14,174 bases of DNA from Thermoleophilia bacterium. GTDB taxonomy: Bacteria; Actinomycetota; Thermoleophilia; Gaiellales; SKUG01. The DNA is taken from positions 1 through 14,174 of the forward strand of contig JAOPYW010000107.1 in NCBI GenBank assembly GCA_025964405.1. Reading direction: 5' to 3'. The notes below the pieces were generated by a model, which searched no databases, was not told the origin of the DNA, and was given only the letters and a program-made list of their open reading frames with translations. This document shows, piece after piece, positions 6,505-12,278 of this stretch; position 1 is the first letter of the stretch; the number at the start of each line of letters is the position of its first letter. The position numbers were made by a program, and so were the translations under genes.

Positions 6505-7226
6505 GTGGCATCTCGATCGCGAAGAGTCTCGAGCTGCACCTCGTGCGCCCGCTGATCACGCGCGACGAAGTGCTGGCGGGGTGTGCGCAGGCCGCCGCCG
6601 CCCACCTCGCCGCGGTCTGCGTCTGGCCCACCCATGTCGCCGCCGCCGCTGCGGCCCTCGCCGGATCCGACACCCGCATCCGCGCCGCGATCGGCTTCCC
6701 CTTCGGACAGGATGCGCCCTCGACCAAGCTCGTCGCGTGTCAACGGGCGCTGGCCGACGGAGCCCACGAGGTCGCGGTCATGCTCGACCACTCGACCCTC
6801 GGCAGCACGAGCGGCCAGGCGGAACCCACGGCCGCGCTCGAGGAACTCGACCGGCTCCTCGAACATGCCGCGTGGTCGTCGCTCACGGCCGCGCGTGGTC
6901 GCGCCGAGCTGACCATCGTTCTCGAAGCGATGCTGCTCGCCCCCGAGGTGATGGCGCCCCTGCTCACGCACCTACATGATTCGCCCGCCGGATTTGTTCA
7001 GACCGGCAGCGGGCATCAGCCCCGAGCCGTGACTGAGCACGACATCCGCGTGTTGCGCGACCTCGCCCCAGCAGACATCGCCATCGTGGCGGTCGGCGGC
7101 GTCGCAACGCTGACGGATGCAGCAGCGCTCATCGTCGCTGGTGCGATTCGGGTCGGCAGCGGAAGCGCCACCCTGATTCTGGAGCAGGAACGACGGAGCC
7201 GAGGAGCCCGACCCACCGCATCATGA
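6501..7226 (+). CDS. DeoC/FbaB-like TIM-barrel protein, catalytic residues apparently replaced
   Basis: The overall pattern is deoxyribose-phosphate aldolase (DeoC): AAVCVWPTHV, IGFPFGQ at 64-70, TK at 75-76, GAHEV at 87-91, FVQTGSGH at 165-172 and VGSGSA near the end. DeoC normally cleaves deoxyribose 5-phosphate through a Schiff base on the lysine of the KTSTG motif. Aligned by eye, that lysine is Q167, the aspartate of EVDVV is A92 and the second lysine (KxxGG) is V196. The N-terminal DHT..KP motif is also changed (ELHLVRP). The glycine/serine phosphate-binding end seems kept. So the fold and perhaps a sugar-phosphate pocket remain, but aldolase chemistry is unlikely. The gene is tightly coupled to an equally altered TrpC-like gene; the joint role is unknown. 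Calling it deoC would mislead. Confidence 0.82.
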   Translation: MSGISIAKSLELHLVRPLITRDEVLAGCAQAAAAHLAAVCVWPTHVAAAAAALAGSDTRIRAAIGFPFGQDAPSTKLVACQRALADGAHEVAVMLDHSTLGSTSGQAEPTAALEELDRLLEHAAWSSLTAARGRAELTIVLEAMLLAPEVMAPLLTHLHDSPAGFVQTGSGHQPRAVTEHDIRVLRDLAPADIAIVAVGGVATLTDAAALIVAGAIRVGSGSATLILEQERRSRGARPTAS

Positions 7227-8041
7227 GTGATCTCACCGACGCCATCGAACGTACGCGCCGCCACTGGACCGATCGACCGACCGAGCACGGGACGATCGAA
7301 GGGTTGCAGGCTGCGGCGCAGGCCGCCCCCGGGGTGCGCTCGCTCCTCGAGGTGCTCAGCGAGGATCGACTGGCGTTGCTGGTCGAACCCAAGCGCGCGA
7401 CCGTGAGCCGCGGCACCATCAACCCCCACCTCGACCTGGGCGCCGTCGCACGCGAGTGCGAGGCGGCCGGCGCGTGTGCGATCAGCGTCGTCACGGAGCG
7501 TGAGCTGAGTGGCGGCACGATCGACGACCTGCGCGCCGCTCGCGCCGTCGCCACGATCCCGGTGATCGCCCGCGACCTCGTCGTCGACCTGCGCCAGGTC
7601 TACGAGCTCCGTGCCGCAGGCGCCGACGCGCTCCTCGTACCCGCCCGGGTCTTCGCCGACGAGTTCGAGGAGGACCACGGTACCCAGGACGGTCGTGCGA
7701 CCAGCTCCCAGCTCATCGCGCTCGCGCACCAGCTCGGCATGGAGTTCCTCTTCTCGATCGGCACCGAGGAGGAGCTCGCGTTCGCCGTCGACACCGACGC
7801 GGATGCGCTCAACATCGACAACCGTGCCGAGCGCGGCAACATCGACGTCGAACGCACCTTCGAGCTCCTCGCCGAAGTGCCGCTCGGCTGGCCGGTCATC
7901 AGCGAGTCGATCGCGACCGTCGACGAGGTCGCCAAGCTGCACCGCGCAGGTGTCGATGGCCTGCTGCTCGACGAGGGACACACCGAGACGGGCCTTGCGA
8001 ACGCGCTGGCGATCTACGCCGACCTCACGCTCGACGCGTAG
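7223..8041 (+). CDS. TrpC-like (indole-3-glycerol-phosphate synthase family) protein with altered active site
   Basis: This 272-aa TIM barrel has the order of indole-3-glycerol-phosphate synthase motifs: VEPKRATVSRG (54-64), AISVVTERELSGG (86-98), IPVIARDLVVD (112-122), QVYELRAAGADALLV, LNIDNR (196-201) and ISES (226-229). TrpC closes the indole ring from CdRP in tryptophan synthesis. By eye alignment E55, K57, E228 and S229 match conserved active-site positions. However, the general-acid lysine of KDFI is R117, the catalytic glutamate of LVEVH is S178, the asparagine of INNR is D199, and phosphate-site glycines after SES and before E251 are replaced. No other trp gene is nearby. It is probably a repurposed paralogue, although a divergent TrpC is not excluded. 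It overlaps the DeoC-like gene by ATGA. Confidence 0.82.
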   Translation: MSDLTDAIERTRRHWTDRPTEHGTIEGLQAAAQAAPGVRSLLEVLSEDRLALLVEPKRATVSRGTINPHLDLGAVARECEAAGACAISVVTERELSGGTIDDLRAARAVATIPVIARDLVVDLRQVYELRAAGADALLVPARVFADEFEEDHGTQDGRATSSQLIALAHQLGMEFLFSIGTEEELAFAVDTDADALNIDNRAERGNIDVERTFELLAEVPLGWPVISESIATVDEVAKLHRAGVDGLLLDEGHTETGLANALAIYADLTLDA

Positions 8042-8065
8042 CAGGCTCGCTTCCCCGACCGTAGG

Positions 8066-9232
8066 TCAGGTGAAGACGTGCACCGGGGTGCCGATGGCGG
8101 AGTGGTTCCAGGTGAACGACGCGGCCCAGTTGGGCTCCCGCACGCAGCCGTGGCTCGCCGGGTGTGCGGGCACCGGATCGTATCCGTGGATGCCGAACTC
8201 ACCGTGGAAGGCCATGAAGCGGTAGAGGTACGACCCGCCGCGCTGGTAGATGTGGAAGGTGCCCACGGGCGTGTTGCCGGTCGCGCCGGTGGAGACCGCG
8301 ATGATGCCGAGCACCCGGGAGCCCTTGGCCACGGTGAGCGTCTGCCGCGACTTGTCGACCTCGATGTGCACCCGGCCGCCATCCGTGAACCGCGCCTTCG
8401 GACCGCGCTTGAGCGTGGCCAGCTTCGCCCACTCCCTCGAACCCCACACGTAGGTGCGCGACAGCCCGTAGGACTTCTGGAACGCGAGCGTCACCTCGCT
8501 CGTGGCGAACGAGTAGCGATCACCGGAGCGGGGCGTGAGGAACCCGAGGGCCGCGAGGCGCGACTGCAGGGCGCGCACGTCGGGTCCGGCGGAGCCGACG
8601 CGCAGGGTGCGGCCTGCTGCCGCGAACCGCGCGCTCGCCGCAGTTCGATCCCAGTCGGCGGAGCTCGTGGTGCCGCGCAGGCGGAAACGACCTGCGCCCT
8701 TCGGCGTCACGACCTTGCGGCCGACCCCGTTGCGCACGGCGATCGTGGTCGTGGCGAGCTTGGTGCCGGCGCCGTCGAGTCGGACGCGCACCGTGCCGTT
8801 GAACGTACGTGGCAGCACCGACACCTGCACGGTCACGGGGTAGTAGGCAGTCGCGCTGCCCACGGTCGCGAGCCGCAGCGTCGGAGCCACGCCGACCTTG
8901 ACGGGGGTGCTCGCGACGGCCGCGTCGACCGACTGCACGCGGTATTCGGTGCTCCGGGCCGGCGCCACCTTGAGGCTCCATGTGCCGCTTCCGTCTGCCG
9001 CCGTGGTCACCACGCCGACCTTGAGCCACGCGCCCGATGCGGCGCGTGCGGTCACGACGAGCTGCTCCGACGGTACGCCGGCCGGCGCCGCGACTCCCGA
9101 CAGCACGGTCGATCCGCCGTTGGCGACGTGGGTCGCAGATGCGCCGACGGTGAGGGAGGTCGCTGCCCCGGCGGTCGCCGGCAGGAGGAGCGCCGCCACG
9201 CCGAGGGTGGTCGCCAGCATCAGTCGTCGCAT
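8066..9232 (-). CDS. Secreted L,D-transpeptidase (YkuD) with peptidoglycan-binding domain
   Basis: It probably makes 3-3 peptidoglycan crosslinks or attaches proteins to the wall, outside the membrane. With ATG 9232 the product is 388 aa. It has a signal peptide (MRRLMLATT... ending near TAGAA at ~24) and beta-rich, Ig-like repeats over ~25-200. A peptidoglycan-binding-1 domain follows (VGSAGPDVRALQSRLAALGF, ~215-280), then a YkuD catalytic domain with IHGYDP and SHGCVR, catalytic cysteine about residue 363. ATG 9232 is chosen because AAGGTGA lies five bases upstream and it gives a standard signal peptide. ATG 9268 overlaps the pfkA stop (ATGA) and would add 12 residues; that start is a real alternative. 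It lies downstream of pfkA, probably cotranscribed, and is convergent with the TrpC-like gene, with only 24 bases between and no clear terminator. Confidence 0.9.
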   Translation of the reverse strand: MRRLMLATTLGVAALLLPATAGAATSLTVGASATHVANGGSTVLSGVAAPAGVPSEQLVVTARAASGAWLKVGVVTTAADGSGTWSLKVAPARSTEYRVQSVDAAVASTPVKVGVAPTLRLATVGSATAYYPVTVQVSVLPRTFNGTVRVRLDGAGTKLATTTIAVRNGVGRKVVTPKGAGRFRLRGTTSSADWDRTAASARFAAAGRTLRVGSAGPDVRALQSRLAALGFLTPRSGDRYSFATSEVTLAFQKSYGLSRTYVWGSREWAKLATLKRGPKARFTDGGRVHIEVDKSRQTLTVAKGSRVLGIIAVSTGATGNTPVGTFHIYQRGGSYLYRFMAFHGEFGIHGYDPVPAHPASHGCVREPNWAASFTWNHSAIGTPVHVFT

Positions 9233-9237
9233 CGTCG

Positions 9238-9244
9238 TCACCTT
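9238..9244 (-). promoter_or_regulatory. Shine-Dalgarno-like AAGGTGA deciding the L,D-transpeptidase start
   Basis: AAGGTGA on the minus strand lies five bases before ATG 9232. It supports the shorter start over the ATGA-overlap start at 9268, in a window where ribosome binding sites are otherwise scarce. Confidence 0.45.
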
Positions 9245-9264
9245 GTTCGCCTGCATCTCGTACG

Positions 9265-10305
9265 TCATCCCATGAAACCGCGAACGGTGTCGAACAGCTC
9301 CTCGGGCACGACCCGGGCATCGCCCTCGGTCTCCTCGAGGGGCACGGCGACGACGTCCTGCCCGACCTGGGCGACGAGCTTGCCGAAGACACCATCATGC
9401 ACGAGGTCGGCCGCGAACACGCCGAACTGGGCCGCCAAGGAGCGGTCGCGTGCGGTGGGCGGACCGCCACGCTGCACGTGGCCGAGGATGGTGACGCGGG
9501 TCTCGTAGCCGGTCAGTTCCTCCACGGCGCGCGCGACGTGCTGCGACACGCCGCCCAGGCGCGGGTATCCGTAGGCATCGAGCTGCTCCGACTCCTCGAG
9601 CCCGTCGAAGAGACCCGTGTCGCTGCGGAGCGTGTATCCCTCGCCCACCACGATGAGGGAGCTGTTGCGGCCCTCGGCGTGACGGCGCTTGATGATCGAG
9701 GCTGCCTCCTCGACGGTGAGGTCCATCTCCGGCAGCAGGATGACATCCGCGCCACCGGCGATGCCGCTCTCCATCGCGAGCCATCCGGCCGTTCGACCCA
9801 TGACCTCGCACACCATCACGCGGTCGTGGCTCTCAGCGGTCGTGGCCAGGCGGTCGAGGGCCTCGGTCGCGATGGCGAGCGCACTGTCGAACCCGACGGT
9901 CATCTGGGTGCCGGGCAGGTCGTTGTCGATCGTCTTGGGCACGCCCACGACCGGTAGGCCGTGGTCGCGCCACATCTCGAGCGCGCCGCGCATCGTGCCC
10001 TCGCCGCCGACGACGATCAGGGCGTCGATCTCATGGCGCTGGAGCGTCGCGAGCACGCGCGCCGGTCGGTCGCCGCCGTGCGACGGGTTCTCGCCCGAGG
10101 AACGCAGGATGGTTCCGCCCTCGCGCATGATGCCGCGCACGATGTCACGCGTCAGCGGAATCGACTGGTCCTGGATGACACCTCGCCAGCCGTACTTGAA
10201 GCCGACGAGCTCGTGGCCGCGGTCCCAGCTCCGTCGCGCAACTGATGAGATGACTGCATTGAGGCCGGGGCAATCGCCGCCGCCGGTGAGGATTCCGATT
10301 CGCAT
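9265..10305 (-). CDS. pfkA: 6-phosphofructokinase, group III type, probably ATP-dependent
   Basis: It phosphorylates fructose 6-phosphate to fructose 1,6-bisphosphate in glycolysis. Landmarks are GGGDCPGLN (8-16), GGEGTMRGA (100-108), PKTIDNDLPGT (123-133, with catalytic D127), MGRTAGW, the substrate loop GEGY and HVQRGG. The residue matching E. coli Gly104 is glycine (G103), and K124 replaces the glycine found in E. coli. In characterised actinomycete enzymes of this group, Gly at the first site goes with ATP use, while Asp there goes with pyrophosphate use, so ATP is predicted. At 346 aa the length is normal. The start is set by a -10 box (TAGGAT) six bases upstream. The TGA stop overlaps an ATG at 9268, so the L,D-transpeptidase is likely in the same operon. 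Confidence 0.95.
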   Translation of the reverse strand: MRIGILTGGGDCPGLNAVISSVARRSWDRGHELVGFKYGWRGVIQDQSIPLTRDIVRGIMREGGTILRSSGENPSHGGDRPARVLATLQRHEIDALIVVGGEGTMRGALEMWRDHGLPVVGVPKTIDNDLPGTQMTVGFDSALAIATEALDRLATTAESHDRVMVCEVMGRTAGWLAMESGIAGGADVILLPEMDLTVEEAASIIKRRHAEGRNSSLIVVGEGYTLRSDTGLFDGLEESEQLDAYGYPRLGGVSQHVARAVEELTGYETRVTILGHVQRGGPPTARDRSLAAQFGVFAADLVHDGVFGKLVAQVGQDVVAVPLEETEGDARVVPEELFDTVRGFMG

Positions 10306-10311
10306 GCGGGA

Positions 10312-10317
10312 ATCCTA
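10312..10317 (-). promoter_or_regulatory. Putative -10 box (TAGGAT) for leaderless pfkA mRNA
   Basis: On the minus strand TAGGAT matches TANNNT and ends exactly six bases before the pfkA ATG at 10305. It repeats the geometry seen at four plus-strand genes. It lies in the 86-base divergent gap with the SseB-family gene; no -35 stands out. Confidence 0.62.
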
Positions 10318-10379
10318 CGCGTGTGGGCGGGCACCGCGCGTGTTTCTTCTCGAAGTTCGCCCGCGTCGGCCGCGCGTGC

Positions 10380-10385
10380 GAAGAT
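10380..10385 (+). promoter_or_regulatory. Weak candidate -10 box (GAAGAT) for the SseB-family gene
   Basis: GAAGAT keeps A2 and T6 of TANNNT and is exactly six bases before GTG 10392, the chosen start. The first base is G instead of T, so it is weaker than the other boxes. Confidence 0.33.
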
Positions 10386-10391
10386 GTCTCG

Positions 10392-11366
10392 GTGCAGCAC
10401 TCCGGCGACCAGCACGACGACAGCGACGATTCCTCGGGCGATTGGCCCGAGCTGGAGGGGTCGCGTGCCGACGACGACGATGCTTCGTCAGACGGGGAGG
10501 AGACGTCCTCCGACGGGTTCGCGCTCCCGACGCATGTGTTCTTCGAGAACGAGCACCTCATCCGCGCACTCAACGACCCGCGCCGCGGTGAGAACGACCC
10601 CGACCTCGCGAAACGCCTCTTCGGCGCGCTGCTGCAGTCGACCCTGATCGCCCTCGTTCCCGAGGACCAGGACCTCGGCACCGCCGACGACGACGCCGAC
10701 GAGGGTTCGGTCGCAGGCGAGATCACGCTGGAGGGTGAGCTCGAGCTGAGCTTCGTCCTCGTGCGCCACCCCGACGTCGAGGGTGACATCGTGCCGATGT
10801 TCACCGACGAGGGCTCGCTCGGCACCTTCATGCCCGAGGGAGGTCGCTACGTGGCACTCTCGGTGCGCGACCTGTTCCCCCTGCTCGGCAGTGGCAGTGA
10901 CGGTCCGCCCAACATCGTGATCAATCCCGGTGGCGACGAGGCGCTCCTGCTGACTCCGCGCATGGTGCAGGACCTGATCGATTCCTCGCGCGGCTACGGC
11001 ACGCAGGTGATCGACGAGGGTGTCGACGTGATCGTGGCGGCAGCCGAGGAGCCGCTGGCGCCCGAATCCGAACAGGCCCTCGCCGACCTCTTCACCGCAC
11101 ATGACGCGGTGCTGCGCTGCACCCAGCTGCAGTGGTTCATGCCCGACCGGCACGCCGAGCCGAGCCTCGTGTTGGCGGTGGAGCTCGATCCGGAGGTCAC
11201 CGGCGATGAGCGCCGGTACGCCCTGGCATCGCTCTGGCGCGACCTGTCACCCGTGCTGCGCAACCTCGACCGACACGTCGAGATGGTCGACCTCGCCGGT
11301 CAGCGCGAACGGCTCGAGCCGATGGTCCGCGAGTTGCCACCGTTCTACGAGCGCCGCGCCCGGTAG
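10392..11366 (+). CDS. SseB-family protein with acidic N-terminal tail
   Basis: The 324-aa product resembles the SseB family (named for enhanced serine sensitivity in E. coli; molecular role poorly defined). After a strongly acidic Asp/Ser/Glu tail (~residues 3-45), an SseB N-terminal domain runs from about 50 to 205: HLIRALNDPRR, LFGALLQSTLIALVP, VPMFTDEGSLGTFMP, VRDLFPLL, PPNIVINPGGDEALLLT. A C-terminal domain with the pattern of SseB C-terminal modules follows (~225-320; EPLAPESEQALADLF, VLAVELDPEVTGDE, LRNLDRHVEMVDL). GTG 10392 is chosen because the family-like region and acidic tail begin there and a -10-like box sits six bases upstream; a longer in-frame start at 10323 would run back into the pfkA promoter. 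It is transcribed divergently from pfkA; a tRNA gene begins 21 bases downstream. Confidence 0.82.
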   Translation: MQHSGDQHDDSDDSSGDWPELEGSRADDDDASSDGEETSSDGFALPTHVFFENEHLIRALNDPRRGENDPDLAKRLFGALLQSTLIALVPEDQDLGTADDDADEGSVAGEITLEGELELSFVLVRHPDVEGDIVPMFTDEGSLGTFMPEGGRYVALSVRDLFPLLGSGSDGPPNIVINPGGDEALLLTPRMVQDLIDSSRGYGTQVIDEGVDVIVAAAEEPLAPESEQALADLFTAHDAVLRCTQLQWFMPDRHAEPSLVLAVELDPEVTGDERRYALASLWRDLSPVLRNLDRHVEMVDLAGQRERLEPMVRELPPFYERRAR

Positions 11367-11387
11367 GGTTCGCACACAGCTCCACGA

Positions 11388-11461
11388 GCCCCCGTAGCCC
11401 AACTGGTAGAGGCAATCGACTCAAAATCGATCCAGTGTCGGTTCGAATCCGACCGGGGGTA
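11388..11461 (+). tRNA. tRNA-Leu(CAA)-like tRNA with short (class I) variable loop
   Basis: A complete 74-base cloverleaf. The acceptor stem GCCCCCG pairs with CGGGGGT: six standard pairs plus G1.U72. U8 and A9 are followed by a three-pair D-stem GCC/GGC. The anticodon stem ATCGA/TCGAT encloses CTCAAAA, giving anticodon CAA (reads UUG, Leu). The variable loop is only five bases (CCAGT). The T-stem GTCGG/CCGAC encloses TTCGAAT, and the discriminator is A. CCA is not encoded. The three-pair D-stem with a GGTAGA loop and A73 are leucine-like, yet bacterial leucine tRNAs normally have a long (class II) variable arm. The anticodon and D-arm say leucine; the body is class I. All stems are intact, so it is not an obvious pseudogene, but identity and function need testing. 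Confidence 0.9.
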
Positions 11462-11475
11462 CTTCCTGATTCGCG

Positions 11476-11853
11476 TTACTGCGACGGCAGTTCGCGCAGC
11501 GCCTGCTCCGCCGCGTCGAGCAGCGCATAGGCGCCCTCGAGGTGACGGTTCGGATCGGGCGTGCCCTGCGGCACCGACACGAGCCATCCCAGGTGGCCGA
11601 GCGCGAAGCCGATGTCCTGCGAAGCGTGCATGAATCGGTTGACGTTCTCGTAGGTGCGCTCGGTCGTGTCGAGCAGCATCGCGCCGTAGCTGACGGCCAT
11701 CGTCGCCTTGCCGAGCTGGAACTGGGCGCGCGTGTAGTGCTGCGACGTGAGGTCTTCGCGGGCCTGCTGCACGCGAACGAGCGCGTCGGTGAAGCCCGCG
11801 TAGCGCGGCGGCGGGCGGAAGGCGGGGGCGGTTGAGATGGCGGCGAGCTGCAT
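11476..11853 (-). CDS. Hypothetical 125-aa helical protein
   Basis: Not recognised. The product is predicted to be mostly alpha-helical with alternating hydrophobic and charged residues (FTDALVRVQQAREDLTSQ, FQLGKATMAVSYGAMLLD, EGAYALLDAAEQALREL). It has no signal peptide, no clear transmembrane span and no catalytic motif; it could be a small helical-bundle protein. The ATG at 11853 is preceded by GAGGAT, which may serve as a ribosome binding site about eight bases away. Third codon positions are strongly G/C, supporting real coding. It lies 39 bases downstream of another small minus-strand gene, likely one transcription unit, and ends 14 bases from the convergent tRNA. Confidence 0.7.
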   Translation of the reverse strand: MQLAAISTAPAFRPPPRYAGFTDALVRVQQAREDLTSQHYTRAQFQLGKATMAVSYGAMLLDTTERTYENVNRFMHASQDIGFALGHLGWLVSVPQGTPDPNRHLEGAYALLDAAEQALRELPSQ

Positions 11854-11892
11854 GCGAGCGATCCTCGCACGCCGGTCACCTGCGGTGCGACG

Positions 11893-12150
11893 TCAGTCGA
11901 TCGGGTCGCCGAGGTCGAAGTCGAGGTCGTCGACCTCCACCTGCACGGCGTCACGCGCTCGCTGCGAGAACCTGAACAGTCCGCGTCGCTCCGCCACGCG
12001 TGGCAGCTCGGCCTGCGCGCGCTGCTCGCCCGCGGTCAGCTCGAACGGGTCGAGCACGCCCACCGGACCACGCTGGTCGCGCGCGGCGGAAAGTCGTGAG
12101 AGCGCCGAACCGAGACCCTCGGTGCGCTCCTGATGCTGGTCATCGTCCAT
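11893..12150 (-). CDS. Hypothetical small acidic protein (85 aa)
   Basis: Not recognised. The product begins MDDDQHQERTEG and ends in a very acidic stretch (VEVDDLDFDLGDPID); the middle is charged and contains FELTAGEQRAQAEL. No membrane segment, cysteines or known motif are visible. The start ATG at 12150 is uncertain: no close Shine-Dalgarno or TANNNT box fits, and the frame is open further upstream. Codon third positions are mostly G or C. It precedes the 125-aa gene on the same strand. Treat it as probable coding of unknown role. Confidence 0.6.
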   Translation of the reverse strand: MDDDQHQERTEGLGSALSRLSAARDQRGPVGVLDPFELTAGEQRAQAELPRVAERRGLFRFSQRARDAVQVEVDDLDFDLGDPID

Positions 12151-12278
12151 CACGGTAACGATGCCTCGAATATGCGAAATCGGCAAGGCCATGTGTGGAT
12201 TGTTCCCGACGCGACGCAGAAATACGCGCGCGATCGGCGGTTGGCCGTCATCGGCTTCGGGGTGCGGTGGCAGGGGGC
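12151..12278. other. Short intergenic gap, no feature identified
   Basis: This gap separates the lipid kinase stop from the start of the small acidic gene, both on the minus strand. I see no convincing hairpin with a T-run, no TANNNT box at a useful distance and no small ORF worth calling. The promoter of the two small genes may lie here. Confidence 0.3.

Noticed and set aside
6501..7226. Annotation as functional deoxyribose-phosphate aldolase (deoC)
   Set aside because: The three catalytic positions are replaced in my alignment (A92, Q167, V196), so only family membership is claimed.
7223..8041. Annotation as functional indole-3-glycerol-phosphate synthase (trpC)
   Set aside because: Several catalytic and phosphate-site residues differ, and no other trp gene is in the neighbourhood.
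8042..8065. Bidirectional terminator between the convergent TrpC-like and L,D-transpeptidase genes
   Set aside because: Only GACC-GTA-GGTC, a four-pair stem, can be formed, with no T-run.
8078..9508. Long plus-strand open frame (476 codons) opposite the L,D-transpeptidase
   Set aside because: It is fully antisense to a gene with a signal peptide and intact YkuD catalytic motif, and its composition is Arg/Gly/His noise.
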